Source: Brachybacterium squillarum M-6-3
GTDB taxonomy: Bacteria > Actinomycetota > Actinomycetes > Actinomycetales > Dermabacteraceae
Assembly: GCF_000225825.1 (NCBI RefSeq)
Contig: NZ_AGBX01000001.1
Span: 1 to 64,000, forward strand
Length of the DNA stretch: 64,000 nt
Reading direction: 5' to 3'
Numbering within the stretch: position 1 is the first letter of the stretch; the number at the start of each line of letters is the position of its first letter. A model generated the notes under the pieces. The model had not been told where the DNA came from, did not search any database, and was given only the letters and a program-made list of their open reading frames with translations. Of the stretch, positions 57,366-64,000 are shown piece after piece. The position numbers were made by a program, and so were the translations under genes.

Positions 57366-58715
57366 TCAGCGCGGCGCGTCCCCGTCGGACGTCTGCTCCG
57401 CGGAGGCGTCCCGATCGGTATCGGAGCCGGTGCCGCGCTCGGCGCGCTCGGTGTCCTCGGCGCGCTCCACCCGCTCCCGCAGGCGTCCGGGGGCCTCGCG
57501 CAGCCAGGCCCCGGCGCCGGTGCCCAGCAGGGCCACCACCGTCGCGGTGGAACCCACGGTGATACCGAGCAGCGGCAGCACCAGGCCGGGCAGCCGCGGA
57601 CCCAGCTCCATCAGCCGCCCCTCGCCGATGCCGCCGGTGGCGAGCCCCGCGATCAGCAGCATCACCAGGGACACCGCGAGCGGGTAGGCCACCCAGGCGG
57701 TGATCCGCTCCCGCGTCCCCAGCGCGGCGGTGTCCCGCACCAGGCGCACGGCACCGAGGGCGACCACGGCCACCGGCACCGCCGGCAGGCCCCAGGACCA
57801 CCAGGGCAGCTCGCCCGGGGCGGGCAGGGCCGCGAGGACCGGCAGCGCCGGCAGCACCCCGGTGGTGATCGAGCCCAGCGACAGCCCGGTCGCGGTGCCG
57901 ACGGAGACCGTGCCCCCCACCAGCACGCAGGTCCCCCACACGGCGAACAGCGGCAGCAGGGCCAGCTGCAGCAGGGTCAGGACGAGGCCGCCGACGACGC
58001 CCGGGCCGAGCTGTTGGTGCAGGGCGGCCTCGGCGGGCAGGTGGGTGAGCATCAGCACCAGCACCAGGGCCATCCCGGCGCCCAGCAGGCCCAGCACGGC
58101 GATCGCGGTGCTGCGGGCGACCGCGTCGGCGGGGCTCGGCAGCAGGTCCAGCACCCGCACCCCGGGCACCGTGGAGGTGCCCTCGCGGCGCAGCGACCAC
58201 AGCAGGCCGGTGAGGCCGCCGACGAGGGAGACCAGCGCCGCGGAGACCACCGCGGAGATCACCACCGGGGCGACCTCGCCGCCGCGGGAGGCGGCCGCCA
58301 CCAGGCCCATCCCGGCGGCATACACGCCGGCGTAGGCGCCGAGCGCCCCGCCGGCGTCGCGCAGGGCGCGTTCGCGCAGCAGGCCGTCGGGCTCGACCAG
58401 CTCCAGGGCGGTGCCGACCCGGCGCATGCCGAGCGCGGCCACCAGGGCCAGCAGCAGGGTCAGGCCGAGCGGCGGCAGGGTGGCGCTGCCGGCGATCACC
58501 CCGGTGTCCAGCACCACCCCGCCGCCGTGGCCGAGGACCAGGAGGTTCAGGGCGATGAGGATCGCGTCCAGCACGCTCGCGGAGGACTCGGTGCCGGCCA
58601 CCTGGGCGGTGAGGGCTGGCACCACGGCGATCGCCAGCGCCGTGCCCAGGGACACGGCGGCGGCGAGGATGCCCCGCACCAGGGGGGTCGCGATGCTCTC
58701 GCCGCTGTTGCTCAC
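57366..58715 (-). CDS. DUF6350-type polytopic membrane protein
   Basis: 449 aa from GTG 58715 with GGAG 6 nt upstream. About ten to twelve membrane helices (for example VRGILAAAVSLGTALAIAVV and GPGVVGGLVLTLLQLALLPL) and a charged C-terminal tail rich in Arg/Glu/Asp (RERVERAEDTERAERG). Similar proteins next to purN-purH in actinobacteria are grouped as DUF6350 and sometimes called PerM-like. A cell-envelope or division role is suggested only by such relatives. Confidence 0.82.
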   Translation of the reverse strand: MSNSGESIATPLVRGILAAAVSLGTALAIAVVPALTAQVAGTESSASVLDAILIALNLLVLGHGGGVVLDTGVIAGSATLPPLGLTLLLALVAALGMRRVGTALELVEPDGLLRERALRDAGGALGAYAGVYAAGMGLVAAASRGGEVAPVVISAVVSAALVSLVGGLTGLLWSLRREGTSTVPGVRVLDLLPSPADAVARSTAIAVLGLLGAGMALVLVLMLTHLPAEAALHQQLGPGVVGGLVLTLLQLALLPLFAVWGTCVLVGGTVSVGTATGLSLGSITTGVLPALPVLAALPAPGELPWWSWGLPAVPVAVVALGAVRLVRDTAALGTRERITAWVAYPLAVSLVMLLIAGLATGGIGEGRLMELGPRLPGLVLPLLGITVGSTATVVALLGTGAGAWLREAPGRLRERVERAEDTERAERGTGSDTDRDASAEQTSDGDAPR

Positions 58716-58857
58716 CAGCTGCTCCGTCCGGGGCTCGGGGAAGGTCGGGCCGTGCGTGGCGGACCGGGCACGGCGTGGTCCATGCTCGCACCCGCGGGGG
58801 TCCGCGGCGGGGATCCGCGCCGCCGGGGAGCGGACCCGGAGGTGGATCACGGTGACG

Positions 58858-58863
58858 CATAAT
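58858..58863 (+). promoter_or_regulatory. menF -10 box
   Basis: CATAAT, exactly 7 nt before the menF ATG; the most consensus-like of the leaderless -10 boxes in this window. -35 weak. Confidence 0.55.
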
Positions 58864-58870
58864 GACACGG

Positions 58871-60151
58871 ATGTCAGACGCTCCCCTGCACCCCGAGAAC
58901 CCGGAGCTGTTCGTGCGCACCGTGCGCATCGAGGAGCCCGTGGAGCTGGCCGCGCACGTCCCCGCGGCGGTCAGCGCCGCCTGGATGCGGCACGGCCGCG
59001 GCCTGGTGGCCCTGGGCCGCGCCTGGGAGGTCCGCCCGAGCGGTGCGGAGCGCTTCGCGCAGGCCTCGACGGCCTACCGGGAGCTCGCCGCCCGGGCGCG
59101 GGTGGACGACGAGGTGCGCACCGCCGCCAGCGGCCTGGTGGCCCTCGGCTCCTTCTCCTACGCCGATTCCTCCCCGCGGCGATCGACGCTGCTGGTCCCG
59201 GAGGCGGTGCTCGGCGTCGACGACGGCGAGGCGTTCCTCACGGTGATCGGCCGCGGCAGGGAGCCGGAGCTGCCCGCCTCCTGGCGCGATCTGTTCCCCT
59301 CCACCCCGCCGTCGCCCGCGCGCGCCCCGGAGCTGGAGATCGATCCGGACCACACCCCCGAGGAGTACCAGGAGCTGGTGCGCCGCGCCGTGGCGGGGAT
59401 CCGCGAGGGCGAGGCCCAGAAGGTGGTGCTCTCGGAGACCACCACGGTGCGCAGCGACGCGCCGGTGGTGCGGGCCAGGCTGCTGGCGGCCCTGGCCCGC
59501 GCCTACCCCAGCACCTGGGTCTACCTGGTGGACGACGTGATCGGCGCCAGCCCCGAGATGCTCGCCCAGACCGAGGACGGGCGGCTGTTCTCCCGGGTGC
59601 TGGCCGGCACCCGCTCGGTCGCCGACGACGGGGAGCTGGACGCCGAGGACCGCCGCGCCTTCCTGGCCGATCCCAAGGAGCGCTCCGAGCACGACTTCGC
59701 CCGCGACTCGGTGACCGGGCGCCTGGACACCGTGGCCGCCGAGGTGCACGCCTCCCCCGAGCCCTTCGTGCTGCGCCTGCCGGGCGTCGAGCACCTCGCC
59801 TCGGACGTCACCGCGACCCTGCTGCCGGGCGTGACGAGCCTGGACGTGGCCGCCCGGCTGCACCCCTCGGCGGCGGTCTCCGGCACCCCGCGGGAGGCCG
59901 CGGACGCGGTGATCGCGCGGCTCGAGGCCCGGGACCGCGGGGGCTACGCCTCCCCCGTCGGCTGGATGGACGCCCGCGGCGACGGCCAGTGGGCGATCGC
60001 CCTGCGGATGGCGCACCTGCTGGACGAGCGCGAGGTGCGGCTGCAGGCCGGCGGCGGACTGGTCGCGGCCTCCGACCCGGTCTCCGAGCACGCGGAGGCG
60101 CTGGCCAAGTGCCGCCCGATGCTGAGGGCGCTGCGCGGCGCGAGCGGCTGA
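58871..60151 (+). CDS. menF: Isochorismate synthase (MenF type)
   Basis: 426 aa from ATG 58871 (MSDAPLHPENPELFVRTVRI), chosen because the -10 box lies 7 nt upstream. The chorismate-binding domain occupies the C-terminal ~260 residues: GEAQKVVLSETTTV (general base Lys), GASPEMLAQ, LAGTRSVADD, SEHDFARD, HPSAAVSGTPREA and GGGLVAASDPVSEHAEALAK. First committed step of menaquinone synthesis. A siderophore-type EntC/DhbC is possible, but menD and menC close by favour MenF. Confidence 0.92.
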   Translation: MSDAPLHPENPELFVRTVRIEEPVELAAHVPAAVSAAWMRHGRGLVALGRAWEVRPSGAERFAQASTAYRELAARARVDDEVRTAASGLVALGSFSYADSSPRRSTLLVPEAVLGVDDGEAFLTVIGRGREPELPASWRDLFPSTPPSPARAPELEIDPDHTPEEYQELVRRAVAGIREGEAQKVVLSETTTVRSDAPVVRARLLAALARAYPSTWVYLVDDVIGASPEMLAQTEDGRLFSRVLAGTRSVADDGELDAEDRRAFLADPKERSEHDFARDSVTGRLDTVAAEVHASPEPFVLRLPGVEHLASDVTATLLPGVTSLDVAARLHPSAAVSGTPREAADAVIARLEARDRGGYASPVGWMDARGDGQWAIALRMAHLLDEREVRLQAGGGLVAASDPVSEHAEALAKCRPMLRALRGASG

Positions 60152-60170
60152 CCGCCCTGCCGCCCGTCGC

Positions 60171-61688
60171 TCAGGAGGACGCGGTGGTGGGGGTGATGGA
60201 GACGGTGCGCTCGCCGTCCTCGGCCATCACGGTGAGCTCGTGCTCGCTGCCGACCTCGAGGCCGCGCACCACCCCGGTGAGGGCGGCGGCGGAGCCGACG
60301 GGGGTGTCGTCCACGGCCACGATCACGTCACCCTCGCGCAGCCCGGCCTCGGCGGCCGGGGTGCCGCCCTCCACGGAGACGACGGCGGCGCCGGCGTGGG
60401 AGACCCCGCCGGAGGACACCTCGCCGTCCTGGGTGGTGACCCCGAAGTAGGCGAGGTCGGCGGTGCCGTCCTCGGCGAGCTGCTCGCCGATCATCCAGGC
60501 CGTGGAGGCAGGGATCGCGAAGCCGAGCCCGATGCTGCCGCTGGTCTCGCTGCTGCCGGGGATCCCGGCGATCGCGGTGTTGATGCCGACGACCTCCCCG
60601 GCGGCGTTGACCAGCGGGCCGCCGGAGTTGCCGGGGTTGATCGCGGCGTCGGTCTGGATGGCGGAGGTGTACGTGTCCTCGGAGCCGTCCTCCTCCTCGC
60701 CGGCGGTGGTGACGGGCCGGTTCAGCGCGGAGACGATGCCGGTGGTGACGGTGTTCTCCAGGCCGAGCGGGGTGCCGATGGCCATCACCTCCTCGCCGAC
60801 GGCGAGCGCCTCGCTGTCGCCGACGGTGGCGGGCTGCAGGTCCTCCGGCGGGTCGGTGAGGCGCACCACGGCGAGGTCGGTGGTGTCGTCGGTGCCGACC
60901 ACCTCGGCGGTGAAGCTGCGGCCGTCCGAGAGGGTCACCTCGACCTCGGTGGCACCGGTGACGACGTGGTTGTTGGTGAGGATGTTCCCGGCGGCGTCCA
61001 TGATCACGCCGGTGCCGGTGGAGCTGCTCATGCCGCTGACGGTCTCGATCGCGACGGAGCTCGGGGAGACCTCCGCGGCGACGGCGCTCCAGTCGGGGTC
61101 GTCGATGCTGGTGGAGGCGGTGGCGGCCTCGTCCTCGTCCTCGGCGGTGCTGCTGGACGCGCTGGAGGTGCCGCGATCGGTGATCTGGTCCACGGCGACG
61201 GCGCCGCCCAGGGCGACACTCCCGCTGAGCAGCATGCCGGCGCCGACCAGCAGGACGGTGCCGCCCCAGCCGGGTCCGCGGCGCCGGGTGGCCGCGGCGG
61301 GGGTCGGAACGGCGGCCGGGGCGGCGGCGGAGGTGTGGGTGTCCTCGGGCGGCGGACCCCAGGGCTCGGCGGGTGCCGGGCCGGCCGAGGCCGCGGACCA
61401 CGGGGCGGGGTCCGGCTGCCAGGCGTTGTGCGGGGCGGGCGCGTAAGGGGCCGGCTCCGGGGCGGCGGGGGCTGCCTCGGCGGGCGCCGGACGGGAGGCC
61501 TCGTACGGCGTCGGCGCGGCGGCGTAGGGCGTGGCGGCGCCGGGAGCCGGCGTGCCCTGCCCGTACCAGTCCGCGCCCGTGGTGCCGAGAGGCTCGGTGA
61601 CGGGCTCCGGGTGCGGTCCCGGGGAGGTCGGCGGGGTGGGCGCGCCCTGCGGGTCGTGCGGCTGCTGAGGGGGATGGTTCTCGCTCAC
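60171..61688 (-). CDS. HtrA/DegP-like membrane-anchored serine protease with PDZ domain
   Basis: 505 aa, GTG start 4 nt after menD. A Pro/Ala-rich cytoplasmic segment (1-135) precedes one membrane anchor (about 140-165, GTVLLVGAGMLLSGSVALGG). The trypsin-like domain (about 200-400) has the triad His in NNHVVT, Asp in TTDLAVV and Ser in NPGNSGGPLV. The PDZ domain follows (about 410-500, AEAGLREGDVIVAVDDTPVG). Extracytoplasmic quality-control protease. Same organisation as mycobacterial PepD/HtrA. Confidence 0.94.
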   Translation of the reverse strand: MSENHPPQQPHDPQGAPTPPTSPGPHPEPVTEPLGTTGADWYGQGTPAPGAATPYAAAPTPYEASRPAPAEAAPAAPEPAPYAPAPHNAWQPDPAPWSAASAGPAPAEPWGPPPEDTHTSAAAPAAVPTPAAATRRRGPGWGGTVLLVGAGMLLSGSVALGGAVAVDQITDRGTSSASSSTAEDEDEAATASTSIDDPDWSAVAAEVSPSSVAIETVSGMSSSTGTGVIMDAAGNILTNNHVVTGATEVEVTLSDGRSFTAEVVGTDDTTDLAVVRLTDPPEDLQPATVGDSEALAVGEEVMAIGTPLGLENTVTTGIVSALNRPVTTAGEEEDGSEDTYTSAIQTDAAINPGNSGGPLVNAAGEVVGINTAIAGIPGSSETSGSIGLGFAIPASTAWMIGEQLAEDGTADLAYFGVTTQDGEVSSGGVSHAGAAVVSVEGGTPAAEAGLREGDVIVAVDDTPVGSAAALTGVVRGLEVGSEHELTVMAEDGERTVSITPTTASS

Positions 61689-61692
61689 GGCG

Positions 61693-63420
61693 TCAGTGAA
61701 TCCGTTCTTCCGTCACGTTCCCGGGCAGTGCGCTGGGGGCTTCCTGGACGAGGAGCACCCTGATCCCGGCGGCGGAGGCGGGCTCCTCCAGCAGCGCGGG
61801 CAGCCGCGCGGCGGTGGTGCGTTCGGCGCTGGCACCGAGCGCGGCGGCGACCGCGGCGATGTCGGCGCCGTGGGGGGTGGTGAAGAAGCGCCGCAGCAGC
61901 GGGGCGGGGGCGGCCGCGTGCTCGAGTCCGGCGAAGATGCGGCCGCCGTCGTCGTCGACCACGACCACGTCCAGCGCGGGCTGCTCCTCCGCGGGGCCGA
62001 CCAGCAGCCCGGTGAGGTCGTGCAGGGCGGTGAGGTCGCCGCACAGCAGCCGCACCCGCCGCGGACCGTCCCCCGACGCGGCCCGGGCGAGAGCCACGCC
62101 GCCGGCCATCGAGGTGGTGCCGTCGATGCCGGCGAGGCCGCGGTTGGCGATCACCCGGGCCGCGGTGGGGCCGGCGTGGCGGTCGAGGTCGCGGACCAGC
62201 GAGGAGGAGCCGAGCACGAGCACATCCCCCTCCCCCGCGGCCTCCCAGACGGCGAGCGCGGCTTGGGCCTGCCAGGGCAGATCCTCCCGGGCGGTGGCGG
62301 CCTCGGCGCCCGCCTCGCGCCAGGCGGCGAGGTGCTCCTCGCGGGCGGCCGCCCCCGCGGCGTCGGGGCCGGGGGCGGTCAGGGCGGGCACGACCAGCCG
62401 GGCGCGGCGGGCGGCGTCGGGGTAGTCGGGCTGCGGGTCCACGACGATCACCTCGACGTCCTCGGCACCCAGCAGGCCGGAGACGACGGCACGCTGCAGG
62501 GTGGGGTGGCCGTGGACGACGGCGCGACGGGGGCGCAGGGGGTGGCTCGGATCGGCCATCACGGCGGCCAGCAGCTGCGGGGCGGCGGGGACCAGGGTGT
62601 CGCCGTCGCGGGCGCCCGAGGAGGGTTCGGCCAGCAGCGGCAGGCGATGGGCGGCGGCGAGCTCGCGGGCGGCGGGGCCGGCGCCGTCCCCGGCGACGAT
62701 CACCGTGCGGGCGTCCAGGGGCAGGGAGACGGGGGTGGGGGCGGGGGGCGCGACCCGGTGGGTGAGCACGATCCGCTCCCCCGTCCCCTGGTCCCGGCCG
62801 TGCTCGGCGGGCACGAGCGGGTCGCGGAAACCGAGGTTCAGGTGGACCGGGCCGGGGTGGTCCCCGCGGGCGGCGGCCACGGCGCGGGCAGCGGTGGAGA
62901 CCATCGTGCGCAGCTCGGCGGGGCTCGCGGCGCCGCCCCCGGGGGCGGGGAGGTCGACGGCGAGGCGGACGGCCCCGCCGAACAGCCCGACCTGGTCGGT
63001 GGTCTGGTTGGCACCGGTGCCGCGCAGCTCGGCGGGACGGTCGGCGGTGAGCACGAGCAGCGGCACCCGGGCGTGGTGGGCCTCCATCACCGCGGCGTGC
63101 AGGTGCGCGGTGGCGGTGCCGGAGGTGGTGGCGACGGCGGCGGGTCGGGACGGGTCCCAGCGGGAGATGCCGAGGGCAGTGAAGGCGGCGGAGCGTTCGT
63201 CGATCCGCACGTGCGCGCGCAGGCCCGTCGCGACCTGTTCGTCCTCGAGCGCGTAGACCAGCGGGGCGGAGCGGGAGCCGGGGGCGAGCACGAGGTCGCC
63301 GACGCCGAGTCCGGACAGCGCCCGCAGCAGGGCCGTGGCCGCCTGCACGGCGCCCGAGCCGCGGGACGGGGGGACCGTGATGTGGGCGGGCGCGGGGAGG
63401 CTGGACGGGTCAGCGGGCAT
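61693..63420 (-). CDS. menD: 2-succinyl-5-enolpyruvyl-6-hydroxy-3-cyclohexene-1-carboxylate synthase
   Basis: 575 aa. Thiamine-diphosphate enzyme joining isochorismate and 2-oxoglutarate. N-terminal Pyr domain motifs APGSRSAPL and the catalytic Glu region RIDERSAAFTALG; ADRPAELRGTGANQTTDQ; C-terminal PP domain with NRGLAGIDGTTSMAGG and VVVDDDGGRIFAGL. A CAGACT -10 box at 63427-63432 lies 6 nt before the ATG. htrA-like gene follows 4 nt later. Confidence 0.96.
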   Translation of the reverse strand: MPADPSSLPAPAHITVPPSRGSGAVQAATALLRALSGLGVGDLVLAPGSRSAPLVYALEDEQVATGLRAHVRIDERSAAFTALGISRWDPSRPAAVATTSGTATAHLHAAVMEAHHARVPLLVLTADRPAELRGTGANQTTDQVGLFGGAVRLAVDLPAPGGGAASPAELRTMVSTAARAVAAARGDHPGPVHLNLGFRDPLVPAEHGRDQGTGERIVLTHRVAPPAPTPVSLPLDARTVIVAGDGAGPAARELAAAHRLPLLAEPSSGARDGDTLVPAAPQLLAAVMADPSHPLRPRRAVVHGHPTLQRAVVSGLLGAEDVEVIVVDPQPDYPDAARRARLVVPALTAPGPDAAGAAAREEHLAAWREAGAEAATAREDLPWQAQAALAVWEAAGEGDVLVLGSSSLVRDLDRHAGPTAARVIANRGLAGIDGTTSMAGGVALARAASGDGPRRVRLLCGDLTALHDLTGLLVGPAEEQPALDVVVVDDDGGRIFAGLEHAAAPAPLLRRFFTTPHGADIAAVAAALGASAERTTAARLPALLEEPASAAGIRVLLVQEAPSALPGNVTEERIH

Positions 63421-63426
63421 GGGGGC

Positions 63427-63439
63427 AGTCTGTCATTCT
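63427..63439. promoter_or_regulatory. Back-to-back -10 boxes of menD and the ABM gene
   Basis: Minus-strand -10 CAGACT at 63427-63432 and plus-strand -10 CATTCT at 63434-63439, each 6 nt from its ATG; 25 bp separate the two start codons. Confidence 0.5.
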
Positions 63440-63445
63440 CGGGGC

Positions 63446-63778
63446 ATGGAGCCCTCTCCCGCCCCCGCTGCGTCCCGGCACGGCACGGTGCGTCTGCACG
63501 GTGTGCTGCGCTGCGCCGACGCCGAGGAGGCGCGGACCGTGACCCGCCACCTGCCTCAGCATCTGACCCTCACCCGGGCCGAGCCCGGCTGCCTGTCCTT
63601 GCGGGTCGAGCCGAGCGCGGAGCCCCTGGTCTGGGAGGTCGCCGAGGAGTTCGCGGACGCCGGGGCCTTCCGCGCCCACCAGCAGCGGGTGGCGGCCTCC
63701 GCCTGGGGCCGGGCCACCGCCGACATCGCCCGGGAGTACACGGTCGACGGGCTGCCCGAGGAGGGCGAGGAGGGCTGA
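63446..63778 (+). CDS. ABM-domain (putative quinol/antibiotic biosynthesis monooxygenase-like) protein
   Basis: 110 aa (MEPSPAPAASRHGTVRLHGV). One ferredoxin-like ABM domain: GCLSLRVEPSAEPLVWEVAE and the AFRAHQQRVAASAW helix match YgiN/quinol-monooxygenase relatives. Such proteins work without cofactor on quinols or are heme-linked; the substrate here is unknown. It lies between menD and menC, which makes a quinone-related role plausible but unproven. Confidence 0.82.
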   Translation: MEPSPAPAASRHGTVRLHGVLRCADAEEARTVTRHLPQHLTLTRAEPGCLSLRVEPSAEPLVWEVAEEFADAGAFRAHQQRVAASAWGRATADIAREYTVDGLPEEGEEG

Positions 63779-63789
63779 GCGCGCCCGCC

Positions 63790-64000
63790 TCAGATCAGCG
63801 CGGCCACCTCGGCCAGGCGCCACTCCCACCGTTCCTCCGTCGCATCCGGGGCGGCGTGCCGTGCAAGCATCCCGGGGCTCGGCGCGGGCCGGGCGGCGGG
63901 GATCTCCCCGTCGACGGCGTGCAGCGGCTCCTCGACCAGGTCCCCGGTGAGCAGGGTCGCGGTCGCGAGGCCGCAGGCGTGCGGCAGCTGCGGCAGGGCG
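63790..64000 (-). CDS. menC: o-Succinylbenzoate synthase, C-terminal part (cut by window edge)
   Basis: About 69 codons of the C-terminus are visible, ending at TGA 63790-63792. The segment LPQLPHACGLATATLLTGDL and the end WEWRLAEVAALI resemble actinobacterial MenC (enolase superfamily), which dehydrates SHCHC to o-succinylbenzoate. The catalytic Lys and metal ligands lie outside the window. menF-menD-menC clustering supports the call. Confidence 0.72.
   Translation of the reverse strand, partial: ALPQLPHACGLATATLLTGDLVEEPLHAVDGEIPAARPAPSPGMLARHAAPDATEERWEWRLAEVAALI

Overview
The window is about 70% G+C and reads as chromosomal DNA of a high-GC Gram-positive actinobacterium. An origin in the order Micrococcales, close to Brachybacterium/Dermabacteraceae, is my inference from gene order and protein style (zinc-type S14, short adenylate kinase, Rpf with DUF348/G5, LGFP-repeat amidase, DUF6350 and DUF3017 proteins). 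It is housekeeping DNA. I see no insertion sequence, prophage, CRISPR array or resistance island.

1-44.5 kb is the translation/transcription core, nearly all on the minus strand. From right to left it holds tRNA-Trp-secE-nusG, rplK-rplA, rplJ-rplL, rpoB-rpoC, rpsL-rpsG-fusA-tuf, the S10 block rpsJ-rplC-rplD-rplW-rplB-rpsS-rplV-rpsC-rplP-rpmC-rpsQ, the spc block rplN to rplO, secY-adk-map, infA-rpmJ-rpsM-rpsK-rpoA-rplQ, and the start of a Tat-exported LGFP-repeat amidase. Non-ribosomal genes sit at block boundaries, mostly on the plus strand: a PiT phosphate transporter plus a small conserved protein between rpsQ and rplN, a GSP17M-like membrane protein before rpsJ, an RpfB-like resuscitation factor (minus strand) between rpoC and rpsL, and adhE between rplJ and rplA. 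Strong hairpin terminators close the blocks, and good sigma70-type promoters are visible before rpsL, rpoB and secY.

44.6-64 kb is a metabolic region on both strands: an aminotransferase with an adenosine deaminase-like gene, galK, a lactonase-family beta-propeller and a ThrE-type exporter, a beta-carbonic anhydrase, a DUF3017 protein, aspA, ppk2, purN and purH (purH with a ZTP riboswitch), two membrane proteins, and a menaquinone locus (menF, menD, an edge-truncated menC) with an HtrA-like protease and a small ABM-domain protein.

Two expression styles are visible. Most ribosomal operons have long 5' leaders and Shine-Dalgarno starts. Many metabolic genes instead have a TANNNT/CANNNT -10 box exactly 6-7 nt before the start codon, which predicts leaderless mRNAs. 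Two divergent pairs (thrE/carbonic anhydrase and menD/ABM) share an almost completely overlapping back-to-back promoter of this kind.
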